A stretch of 64,000 nt of DNA, from assembly GCA_051649785.1 (NCBI GenBank), contig JBOFHT010000074.1, positions 1 through 64,000 on the forward strand. The letters are read 5' to 3'. The notes under the pieces were generated by a model, which saw nothing but the letters and a program-made list of their open reading frames with translations, was not told where the DNA came from and made no database searches. Source of the stretch: JBOFHT01 sp051649785. Lineage in GTDB: Archaea > Methanobacteriota > Methanobacteria > Methanobacteriales > Methanobacteriaceae. Positions 27,786 through 35,519 of this stretch are shown piece by piece. The stretch's first letter is position 1; each line of letters begins with the position of its first letter. The translations under genes and the position numbers were made by a program.

Positions 27786-28802
27786 CTATTTTTTCTTAAG
27801 TTTAGCTAATAAACCAGATTTACGGGCATAATGGAACAGGTAAAGCTGAACATATCCTGCATATTCACCAAATTCACTCATACCAAAATCACGAGCTTTT
27901 TTAGCTGTAATATCTTTATCATTAAAATAAAGATGAGAAATAATTCTTTTTATCCAAACATCTGAAGGAAATGCTTCATTCATACCAAAGCCATAAAGAA
28001 GTATACAATCAGCTACTTTAGGACCAACCCCTGGAAGAGCTAAAACTGCTTCAAAGGCCTCGTTATAGGACATATTACTAATATCATTTATACTAATTTC
28101 ATTAAGAACTAATTCAGCGGTTTTCTTAATATAAGGTCCCCGATAACCAACACCACATGCTTTTAAATTATTAAAACAAGCTTTAGAGTCAATCCCTGAA
28201 TAAAGAGACTCTGCTAAATCATCTTCAGGAATTGTGATTATAGTTTCCGGACTAGGAAAAGTAAAAAAGTCACCAGTAGTAAATTTATGATTATTACCCC
28301 ATTTATGATTAATAGTGGCTATTGATTTAGTCCAACGGCTAATGGAATTATTAGCAGAAGAAATTGAAGAGACAATACATTCAAAAGGATCCCTTGCTTT
28401 AAAAAGACGAAGATCTTGGCAAAATTCAATAGCAGGAGCTAGCTCATCACATTCAGATAGATAATTATAAAATTTATCTAAATCAAAATTAAGGTCAAAT
28501 ATATTATTTACAGAATTAATTATATCTAATTCATTAATATTATTAGTAGAATTAATCTCAGTTTCATAATTTACAATTATCTCATTATTATCACTATTTG
28601 TAGATACTTTAAGAAGAACATAAGTATTAGCTACTTTAACAACTTCGCAATATTGATTAGCTAGAAAATTCCAAGGAGATTGAGAAGTTTGACCAGATTC
28701 TTGAGTTAATTTAAGGTCAATTTTACTATTAATTGCAATATTATTAGTATTCATATTATTCTCCTTATTCAAGTTATTTGGATTATTCTGATTAGTATCC
28801 AT
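27786..28802 (-). CDS. 8-oxoguanine DNA glycosylase/lyase, OGG1-like
   Basis: A base-excision repair enzyme of the HhH-GPD family. The catalytic signature is ALPGVGPKVADCILLYGFG, whose Lys near residue 260 attacks the sugar, followed by AFPSDVWIKRII with the catalytic Asp near 278. The N-terminal domain (SPWNFLANQYCEVVK, FEFCQDLRLFKARDPFEC-like segment) matches OGG1-type proteins. The first 25 residues and residues about 65-105 are Asn-rich. The start codon is 10 bases after the hisF stop, so the two genes are co-transcribed. Confidence 0.9.
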   Translation of the reverse strand: MDTNQNNPNNLNKENNMNTNNIAINSKIDLKLTQESGQTSQSPWNFLANQYCEVVKVANTYVLLKVSTNSDNNEIIVNYETEINSTNNINELDIINSVNNIFDLNFDLDKFYNYLSECDELAPAIEFCQDLRLFKARDPFECIVSSISSANNSISRWTKSIATINHKWGNNHKFTTGDFFTFPSPETIITIPEDDLAESLYSGIDSKACFNNLKACGVGYRGPYIKKTAELVLNEISINDISNMSYNEAFEAVLALPGVGPKVADCILLYGFGMNEAFPSDVWIKRIISHLYFNDKDITAKKARDFGMSEFGEYAGYVQLYLFHYARKSGLLAKLKKK

Positions 28803-28811
28803 ATTAAAAAC

Positions 28812-29642
28812 TTAGATTCTAACATTAATCCCTTTGTTTTTCAAATAATCTTTAACAACAGGAACTGAGTACTCATTAAAATGAAAAATACTGGCAGCTA
28901 AAGCAGCATTAACATCAGTTTTATTAAAGACTTCATAAATATCTTCAGGAGTACCGACTCCTCCTGAAGCTATTACAGGAATATCAACTGCACTATTAAC
29001 AGCTTTTATAAGTTCAATATCATAGCCAGACTTAGTTCCATCCCCATCCATTGAAGTAAGAAGAATTTCACCAGCACCACGTTTTTGGCATTCTTGAGCC
29101 CAGTTAATTACATCAATACCAGTATATTCACGACCACCATAGATACTACATTCAAACCAGCAGTAGCCATTGCCATTTCCGGTTTCAATAATATTTTTAC
29201 CAGTATATTCTTTGGGATTATTTACATACCTTCTTCTAGCATCAATACCAACAACACATGCCTGTGAACCAACTACCTTAGATGCTTGATTTATCAAGTC
29301 AGGATTATGTATAGCTGCAGTATTAGTAGAGCATTTATCAGCCCCACAATTAAGCATATCCACATAGTCTTGAACTTTACGTATTCCACCACCTACACAT
29401 ATAGGGATGAAAACCTCTTCACTAAGTTCTGCAATAATATGACCCATAGTTTCACGACGCTCATGAGAAGCTGTGATATCAAGGAAGACAATTTCATCAG
29501 CACCATCATTGTAATACTTGGTAGCTAGATCAATGGGATTACCAGCATACTTAATTTCCTTAAATTCAACACCTTTAACAACTCTTCCCTCAGGAACTTG
29601 AAGGTCACAATCCAAACAAGGAATTATACGCTTTGTTAACAT
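28812..29642 (-). CDS. hisF: Imidazole glycerol phosphate synthase subunit HisF
   Basis: The cyclase subunit of histidine synthesis, which works with HisH. It has 276 residues. The catalytic Asp11 is in IIPCLDCDLQ and the second catalytic Asp lies in LLTSMDGDGTKSGYD near residue 195. Phosphate-binding loops are VGGGIRKV and ASGGVGTPEDI. A stretch of about 20 extra residues around 150-175 makes it longer than the bacterial form, as in other methanogens. It heads an operon with the OGG-like gene. Confidence 0.95.
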   Translation of the reverse strand: MLTKRIIPCLDCDLQVPEGRVVKGVEFKEIKYAGNPIDLATKYYNDGADEIVFLDITASHERRETMGHIIAELSEEVFIPICVGGGIRKVQDYVDMLNCGADKCSTNTAAIHNPDLINQASKVVGSQACVVGIDARRRYVNNPKEYTGKNIIETGNGNGYCWFECSIYGGREYTGIDVINWAQECQKRGAGEILLTSMDGDGTKSGYDIELIKAVNSAVDIPVIASGGVGTPEDIYEVFNKTDVNAALAASIFHFNEYSVPVVKDYLKNKGINVRI

Positions 29643-29801
29643 TTTATCTCCATTAACTATTATCCATTAATAAACCATATAATCGAATACTTTATTAATT
29701 AAAAAAAACTTACTTATAATAGTTAGATAGCTAGTTATATTAAATACATCATATATAATTATATTGAATAGGCAATGTAACTATTTTTAATTAAATCATA
29801 A

Positions 29802-29838
29802 GGGCCTGTAGTCTAGTCAGGATATGACGTGGGACTTC
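29802..29838 (+). pseudogene. 5' half of an interrupted tRNA-Arg(UCG) gene
   Basis: The 37 bases give the 5' acceptor strand GGGCCTG, a D arm (GTC...GAC), and the 5' anticodon strand TGGGA followed by CTTC. The cloverleaf breaks off there: the next bases TTTAGTTAATAAG cannot form the second anticodon strand or a T arm. The missing part is found at 33423-33460. Joined, they give a complete 75-nt tRNA with anticodon TCG. I infer that a 3.58 kb insertion split the gene between anticodon positions 35 and 36. Confidence 0.88.
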
Positions 29839-30163
29839 TTTAGTTAATAAGTCTCCAGTATATAGGGCTTTTTCTTTCTTTTTTAAGGTGCAATATAATA
29901 TCCCTCCTTTTAAATTCTATGCTATTCCTTTGAATAGTTTCATATATAACCTATTTTGTTAAATAATGTCTATTAATTATCTTAAAAAAGTGTTAATGAG
30001 GGAGATAAGTATATTAGCTATAATTACCTAACTAGTATTTTTTTAGATATTGGCATTATTTTTCCAAAAAAGTAATAAAAAAGAGAAAAAATTATATGTT
30101 ATAATTACCAAGTAATTAGTATTTAGTGTACCTTTTTTTAAAAAATAATCATATTGTGTTTTT
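29839..30163. other. Left non-coding end of the insertion
   Basis: About 325 bases. A hairpin GGGACTT/AAGTC spans the junction (29831-29852). No gene is seen. Confidence 0.4.
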
Positions 30164-30944
30164 ATGGTAGGGAAGAATCAAAAAATTGTTAAAAATCATT
30201 TGGTAAGTAACGAATTGAATAAAAAGATTAAAGCTAAGAAAATCCCCGCCAAACTTTTAAAAAAATTAGAATTTATCAAAGCCCTCTACAAAGAAGCTGA
30301 TGTTGCTAAAACTTGTGAAAAAGTTAAAATTAGTGAAGCTAAGGGATATCACTGGGGTTAAAAAACTGAAATGAAGAGGGTTGTTTTGGTTTATTCCCTA
30401 AATATAATTATAAATATGAAGATATTTTAGATGAAATTAGTTTTGAATTATCTAACATTAGTAAAGTTAGTTTAAGTAATACAAAACAAATAATTTCAGA
30501 TAAATATGGAAGAATTTTTTCTGACAATCAAATTAAAAAGATTTTAAAAGATTTAGATTATAAATATGACAATTTAGCAGGAAATGTGAAAAAAGACCTG
30601 AATTAAATGAGATAAATTTTAAACAACTAGATTTTTTATTATCAAAAATAAGCAATCCTGAAATATTTGATATTCGAGAGATTATTTATAAAAATTTTGG
30701 ATTTTTCTTTTCAGATTACCAAATTAAAAAGATTTCAATAGAATTGAATATTAGTAAGGAGTATAAAGATCCCATATTTATTAATAAATTGTATGAAAAA
30801 CATTTAGAATATTTTGATACGATACTATCGAAAAAAGATGGTTTCAGTTTAGATGATGCGAAAAAGATTATGTCCAATATTACTGGAGAAAACTTTTCAG
30901 ATTATCAGATTAAAAAGGTTTTACAGCATGGGTTATTCAAATGA
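30164..30944 (+). pseudogene. Decayed transposase-like protein with repeated winged-helix units
   Basis: Three reading-frame fragments form one former gene. The N-terminal part resembles the helix-turn-helix of IS630-like transposases (LLKKLEFIKALYKEADVAKT, then KISEAKGYHW). A frameshift follows at about 30356, and in the next frame a TGA stands where KNWNEEG is expected (KN-stop-NEEGCFGLFPKYNYK). A second frameshift is near 30592. The remaining sequence has three similar units, each ending in FSDNQIKKI, FSDYQIKKI or FSDYQIKKV. No catalytic DDE domain remains. It is not functional as annotated. Confidence 0.7.
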
Positions 30945-31141
30945 ATATTATTATAAAAAAAATCTTTAAAAAATAAAGTTAAAAACATTACCATTGCACA
31001 AAAATAAATTAATTTTTTAGTAAATGCTGAGAGTTATAGAAAATCTCATTTAATGATGATTAAAATTTTATTATTCTCAATAAAAATACATCACCTTTAT
31101 TTACTTAAAAACCTATTAAAACTATTTAAAATAAATATAAA

Positions 31142-31216
31142 CGAGCCTGAGGGGATTTGAACCCCTGATCTGAGGATCCGAAGTCCTCCGTCATATCCTG
31201 GCTAGACCACAGGCCC
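31142..31216 (-). tRNA. tRNA-Arg (anticodon TCG), intact
   Basis: A complete 75-nt cloverleaf on the minus strand without encoded CCA. Acceptor GGGCCTG pairs with CAGGCTC. The anticodon stem GAGGA/TCCTC encloses loop CTTCGGA. The T stem AGGGG/CCCCT encloses TTCAAAT. It differs from the split gene at 11 of 75 positions, and several changes are paired in stems, so it is an old homologue and not a fresh copy. It lies inside the insertion, and probably replaces the broken tRNA in reading CGA/CGG arginine codons. Confidence 0.95.
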
Positions 31217-31329
31217 ATAAAGATTTTAAATAACTTTTAACTAATAGCTGAATGTTGTATTCAATATTGTTAATTGTTTTTAAAGTATATTAAGTGTATA
31301 GGTTTGTAATATATCAATATAATAATATG

Positions 31330-31731
31330 TTACATACGTTCTATTAAATTTATCATTTCGTCCTCATTAATATATTTAAATGATTGTGGTGCACAAAAAT
31401 CTAATATTTTTTCAGTTTCTATAGGATTTCCAAAGATTTCAAGGTCATCTATTTTTAATGCAAATCCCTCTTCTTTATTTTGAAAATAATCGAAAAAATC
31501 TTCTTTATTTATCCCTGCTTCTTCAGAAAAATTGTCCCATAAAGATTTAGGACAATCTTTAATTATTTGATTTGATTTAAAGAAACCTATTATTTTTTTT
31601 TCAGGTGAAGTAGAATAAATTACTACTTTTTCGACCTCTTTTTTAAAAATATTCCTTCGAAATTCATAAGTTTTTTCTCTTGAAATTATTTTTTCAACAT
31701 ATTTTGGCTTAATTGAGATTAAAACGTTCAT
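31330..31731 (-). CDS. ASCH-like (PUA-fold) protein
   Basis: A 133-residue protein with the ASCH-like opening LISIKPKYVEKIISREKTYE followed by FRR and a second strand VEKVVIYSTSPEKKIIGFF. ASCH domains have a PUA-related fold and are thought to bind RNA or modified nucleosides; the E. coli member YqfB hydrolyses N4-acetylcytidine. The ATG follows directly on the stop codon of the PIN-GNAT-ASCH gene, so the pair is an operon. The C-terminus DFCAPQSFKYI echoes GAPQSIQSL at the end of its partner, so both carry a related tail. The partner's activity may be controlled by this protein, but this is inference. Confidence 0.78.
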   Translation of the reverse strand: MNVLISIKPKYVEKIISREKTYEFRRNIFKKEVEKVVIYSTSPEKKIIGFFKSNQIIKDCPKSLWDNFSEEAGINKEDFFDYFQNKEEGFALKIDDLEIFGNPIETEKILDFCAPQSFKYINEDEMINLIERM

Positions 31732-33234
31732 TTACATCACTAATTTTTTTAATTTCAAATAATTTTCATTGGATAAACTTTGAATTGACTGTGGCGCCCC
31801 ACTTAAAATTCCATTTTTCATCAATTCTTCGAAAGAGACTTTTCTAAATTTTTTACTGTATATAAACAATATTATTGAATTGTTTCGATTGGCAAAATCT
31901 TTTAACTCCCTCGATGAATATACTGAACGTTTTCCAATTGTTTTATTAATACCATCAAGGTCGAGGTTTTTATAAAAACTTTCTACAATACCAATATCCC
32001 CTATCCCTTTTTTATCAGATTCATAAAACAGCAAAATATCCCCAGGGTTTAAATTTGCATTAGCTCCTGAAAGATATGCTTTTTTTATAGTATTAGCTGA
32101 TATAGGGTAGTATTCTAAGTTTTGAGAAAATTCATACAACTTTTTCTGCTCTTTTTTCTGTAAGAATAATTTTTCGTGAAATTCTGGTTTAATTGGAACA
32201 ATATATTTATTTACTTTTTCACCATCATAAAACTCAGGGTAAAATTTTTTAGATAGATATAATGGTGATTTTTTATCTATTAACTCATTTATAGATTTTT
32301 TTACTTCTTTTTCATTAATAATTTTTATATAAATTGCTTCACCTCTTGAGTTATCCCCAACATGTCTAAACCCATATTCTTCAATTAGATATACTAAAGG
32401 ATCATCAGGTGTTACAAAATGAGTTAAATAAACTTCTTTAATGTTTTTATCTAATGAATATTTTAAAATCCAGCTTAAGAAAAATTCCCCAATCTTATAG
32501 CCCGTGCTTGTAACAACAAGAGTAGCTATCTTCATTCTAGCTTTAGCAGGTAAAGTCCTATCTAAAAGATCAATTGATTCTGCCTCTTCTTTAAATATTA
32601 GTAAAGCTCCAATATGCTTTCCATTTTCCTCATAAATTAGGCATTCTCTCCTTTTACGTTTGATGGATTCAAACCACTCGTTAAATTCAGGGTAATCTGC
32701 TTTTAGAGTGTTAAATATTGGATCTTCAAGATCTAAATAATTCACTGTTGTATATTTTATAGTATAAGGTAGCACAGGCAAGTTTGTACTAAAATTTTCT
32801 AATGCTTCAGATATTGTAAATATTCGATCGCTGAAGTTTTCTTCCAAACTGTTGAGCTTTGATGCTTTTTTATGTATTCCTTCATCTTCAGTTATTAAAA
32901 AACTAGCTTCATCTTTCAAAATAGAATATAATAAACAATTATCCACATAATCATGCGAATTATTTTTAGGTTTAACTATATCTTTAAAATCATGGTCTTT
33001 ATCAAAATTAGGATAATTTTTAATTTCATCATAGCTACTGAGCTTGGAAAGCATTATTTCCCTTCTTTCAGAATTTTTATCTCTTTTAATTTCTGTAGTA
33101 GCTAATGAATGTATTAATAAATGATATTCCGGAGTACTAACAGTTTTTAATAGTTGTTGAAGATTTTCACCTATTATTTTATTATCCTCTCTATAAATTA
33201 TTATATTTGTGTCTAATAAAATCCTAGTTATCAT
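31732..33234 (-). CDS. PIN-GNAT-ASCH fusion protein, putative toxin or defence effector
   Basis: A 500-residue three-domain protein. Residues 1 to about 150 form a PIN ribonuclease domain with the acidic set D8 (LLDTNIII), E48 (TTEIKRD), D98 (DYVDNC) and D117 (TEDEGI), so the nuclease appears intact. Residues about 165-305 resemble a GNAT acetyltransferase (YEENGKHIGALLIFKEE; the acetyl-CoA loop region is VVTSTGYKIGEFFLSW). Residues about 342-480 form an ASCH/EVE-like PUA-fold domain (KYIVPIKPEFHEKLF, then LNPGDILLFYESDKKGIGDI). Each of these domains is known from RNA-targeting toxins or RNA-modification proteins. No strong ribosome binding site precedes the ATG; the transcript may be leaderless. 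The domain borders are approximate. Confidence 0.8.
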   Translation of the reverse strand: MITRILLDTNIIIYREDNKIIGENLQQLLKTVSTPEYHLLIHSLATTEIKRDKNSERREIMLSKLSSYDEIKNYPNFDKDHDFKDIVKPKNNSHDYVDNCLLYSILKDEASFLITEDEGIHKKASKLNSLEENFSDRIFTISEALENFSTNLPVLPYTIKYTTVNYLDLEDPIFNTLKADYPEFNEWFESIKRKRRECLIYEENGKHIGALLIFKEEAESIDLLDRTLPAKARMKIATLVVTSTGYKIGEFFLSWILKYSLDKNIKEVYLTHFVTPDDPLVYLIEEYGFRHVGDNSRGEAIYIKIINEKEVKKSINELIDKKSPLYLSKKFYPEFYDGEKVNKYIVPIKPEFHEKLFLQKKEQKKLYEFSQNLEYYPISANTIKKAYLSGANANLNPGDILLFYESDKKGIGDIGIVESFYKNLDLDGINKTIGKRSVYSSRELKDFANRNNSIILFIYSKKFRKVSFEELMKNGILSGAPQSIQSLSNENYLKLKKLVM

Positions 33235-33422
33235 AATAGTATATTATAAATTACATTATTTAAGTTTTTATATAAAATTTTATTATTAAAAATAATCGAA
33301 ATATTAATAAATAGACAAATTGTAACATAGGATAATGTCTTTTTATACATAAAAATAATAATACTTTTTAATATAAAAGTATATCCAAAACAGTATATAA
33401 TTAGCGGGTTTTTTATTAGTTC

Positions 33423-33460
33423 GGATCCCAAGATCGGGGGTTCAAATCCCTCCAGGTCCG
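33423..33460 (+). pseudogene. 3' half of the interrupted tRNA-Arg(UCG) gene
   Basis: GGA ends an anticodon loop, TCCCA is the exact complement of the TGGGA at 29830-29834, GGGGG-TTCAAAT-CCCTC is a T arm, and CAGGTCC pairs with the GGGCCTG at 29802-29808 (one G-U). Discriminator base is G. No 5' half precedes it; the sequence upstream is AT-rich. The match of two stems with a fragment 3.6 kb away is the main evidence for the split gene. Confidence 0.88.
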
Positions 33461-33548
33461 TCATATAAATAAAAAAAATAGTAAATTTAGGAATAATAAA
33501 GATATTTAATTAATTTAACTACTCTAATTTATTGAGTATTTGAAATTT

Positions 33549-34286
33549 TTATATCTCAAATAATTTAGTAGGATCAGATTTAAACTGTAGCATTTTAGAA
33601 ATTTCTCTTCCGCCATCTCCTCCTTTTCTTTGCATTGTAACTTCACCTATTTTTAAGCTACCTTTCGGAGTTATTGAAATATTTCCCTGCCCATAATAAT
33701 TAATTACAACATTTATAGGTACTAACGCCCACTTAATCTTTTCTATTTTTTGAATTACTAACATCCATTCAGCAGCAAATTTGCCCCTTCCTTTAATTAT
33801 ATCACATAAAATCATGATTTTATTTTTTTCAAAAAATTCCACTATTCTGCCTTGTTCATTGATAGTAAATTCTGTTAAAAACATTCTTCTTTCATCTTTG
33901 GTATTAGCTTTGTAGGGTTCTAGCTCACCTGTAAAATGTTTTAGTAATTTTTTTATATCACCAGGGATACTCCAAATCTCACTATATTTATCCACCCATC
34001 TTTTATCAATCTGGTTGAAACCTTTTTTATTACTAACTAGTTTCACTTGAATATTTTGAGTATCAACTAATTTAATTAGTTTAATAGTAATATGAACCTG
34101 AATATCGGTTTTATAACCCCGAACAATCTCCGCATTAACATATTCAATTTCATCTAATCCATATCCCATTATATTGAGCCATTCTTGAGCATCCCCATCA
34201 GTTTCCCAAGTATTAAATTTTTCAGCAACATATACCTCGTTTTTAAAGCCATTTTTCGCAATTTTTGATCCTTTTTGACTATCCAT
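33549..34286 (-). CDS. Type II restriction endonuclease (putative)
   Basis: A 245-residue protein encoded directly after a C5 methyltransferase, whose stop codon it overlaps (ATGGATAG). I chose this ATG because GGGAG lies 8 bases upstream; the frame is open further. The context and features such as VRGYKTDIQVHITIKL and VTMQRKGGDGGREISKMLQF, with charged residues in strands, fit a restriction enzyme. I cannot assign the catalytic PD-ExK residues or the recognition site with confidence. The gene lies just outside the tRNA 3' half, at the edge of the insertion. Confidence 0.75.
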   Translation of the reverse strand: MDSQKGSKIAKNGFKNEVYVAEKFNTWETDGDAQEWLNIMGYGLDEIEYVNAEIVRGYKTDIQVHITIKLIKLVDTQNIQVKLVSNKKGFNQIDKRWVDKYSEIWSIPGDIKKLLKHFTGELEPYKANTKDERRMFLTEFTINEQGRIVEFFEKNKIMILCDIIKGRGKFAAEWMLVIQKIEKIKWALVPINVVINYYGQGNISITPKGSLKIGEVTMQRKGGDGGREISKMLQFKSDPTKLFEI

Positions 34287-35277
34287 TGTATATACTCCCA
34301 TCATCCACAACTTTTTTAAGTAATTTTTGAATTACATCTACAACAACACTATTCCCAAATTGCTTGTGTGCTTGGCTTACTGATGAATTAAATTTAAATT
34401 CATCAGGAAATCCCATTAATCTTGCTGTTTCTCTAGGGTGTAGCTTTCGGACTTTATTATTTATAAAATATAAGCCTGTTTTAGCACCAGTACCTCCACC
34501 TTCAGCAGATAATGTGATAGCATGTCCATTAGGAGAGTAAATCCTGTCACCTTGACCTCCTTTATTTACAGTCCCTACCCTTAGTGGACGTCGTGCTAAA
34601 TTTTTGTATTTTTTAACTTTTTCTTCATTTATTTCATATTTTTTACTTATAATAAAATCAGTGCACTCATTTTCATTTAATAAAATATCATTTAGTGATT
34701 TATCAGACTCGAATTTAGAAGGAAATCGAAAATTATTATTGTCTAAATCTTTCCTTATGCAAATTAGATATATACGTTCTCTAGATTGAGGTATATCATA
34801 ATCACTTGCATTTATAATATCAAAATATACATTATAATTTAACTTATTTAAAGTATTCCTAATTATTCTAAATGTATTTCCATTATCATGTCTTTTTAAA
34901 TTCTTAACATTTTCTAGAATCAATATTTTTGGAGTATGTTGTTTAACAATTCTTGAAATTTCAAAAAATAAAGTACCTCTAGTATCTTCAAACCCTTTTT
35001 GTTTACCTGAAATACTGAATGCTTGGCAAGGAAATCCCCCACATAATATATCATGTTTAGGAATTTCTTCAGCATTTGTTTTTGTTATATCTCCTATGGG
35101 GTAATCACCAAAATTTTCATTATATGTCGCACATGCATGCTTATCAATATCAATGCTAAAAAGACATTCTGCTCCAAATGATTCTAATGCTAACCTAAAT
35201 CCACCAATTCCACAAAATAAATCTACAAATGATATTCCACTTAATCTATTTTTATAATTATTTCCTATCTTAATCAT
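34279..35277 (-). CDS. DNA (cytosine-5)-methyltransferase
   Basis: A modification enzyme of 332 residues with all main motifs: FVDLFCGIGGFRLALE (I), GGFPCQAFSISG with catalytic Cys84 (IV), LENVKNLKRHDNG (VI), PQSRERIYLICIR (VIII) and QFGNSVVVDVIQKLL (X). The target-recognition region is short (about residues 225-265). It is translated before, and overlaps, the endonuclease gene. This gives self-protection first in order, as is common in type II systems. The target cannot be predicted here. Confidence 0.95.
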   Translation of the reverse strand: MIKIGNNYKNRLSGISFVDLFCGIGGFRLALESFGAECLFSIDIDKHACATYNENFGDYPIGDITKTNAEEIPKHDILCGGFPCQAFSISGKQKGFEDTRGTLFFEISRIVKQHTPKILILENVKNLKRHDNGNTFRIIRNTLNKLNYNVYFDIINASDYDIPQSRERIYLICIRKDLDNNNFRFPSKFESDKSLNDILLNENECTDFIISKKYEINEEKVKKYKNLARRPLRVGTVNKGGQGDRIYSPNGHAITLSAEGGGTGAKTGLYFINNKVRKLHPRETARLMGFPDEFKFNSSVSQAHKQFGNSVVVDVIQKLLKKVVDDGSIYNG

Positions 35278-35519
35278 GAAATCCCACTTTAATTTATTAT
35301 AATCTAATCGGCATTTATTAACTATTTAAAAATTAATAGATTTATCCTATTAGTTTCTAAAATAATATATAATTTATTATTCCCATAAGTTTATATTAAT
35401 AGTTTTTTATTAATTAAGTTATTAGTGTGAATTTTTATCATATTTAGGATATAATTTTAGACTAATTCTAAAATTGAGCAAAATAAAAAGACATTAATTT
35501 AATCCCATACCAAACAATA

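Larger units (their letters stand above)
29839..33422. mobile_element. 3.58 kb insertion in the anticodon of tRNA-Arg(UCG)
   Basis: The insert separates two halves of one tRNA gene. A TTC triplet stands at both junctions (29836-29838 and 33420-33422), as a target duplication or crossover core. CAGTATATA occurs in the same direction near each end (29856-29864 and 33391-33399). In each case a GGG(C/T)TTTTT stretch follows within a few bases. Contents are a decayed transposase-like gene, an intact tRNA-Arg(UCG) on the minus strand, an ASCH-like gene and a PIN-GNAT-ASCH gene. No complete recombinase is present, so the element is probably immobile today or was moved in trans. The type of element is not assigned. 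Confidence 0.75.

Noticed and set aside
29802..33460. Trans-spliced or intron-containing tRNA
   Set aside because: The break is inside the anticodon, not at the usual 37/38 intron site. No bulge-helix-bulge or GC-rich complementary flanks are visible at the junctions, and the interval carries genes on both strands plus an intact tRNA of the same anticodon.
33231..33464. Possible 77-residue protein on the minus strand
   Set aside because: The frame runs across the tRNA 3' half and AT-rich spacer. It has no recognisable content.
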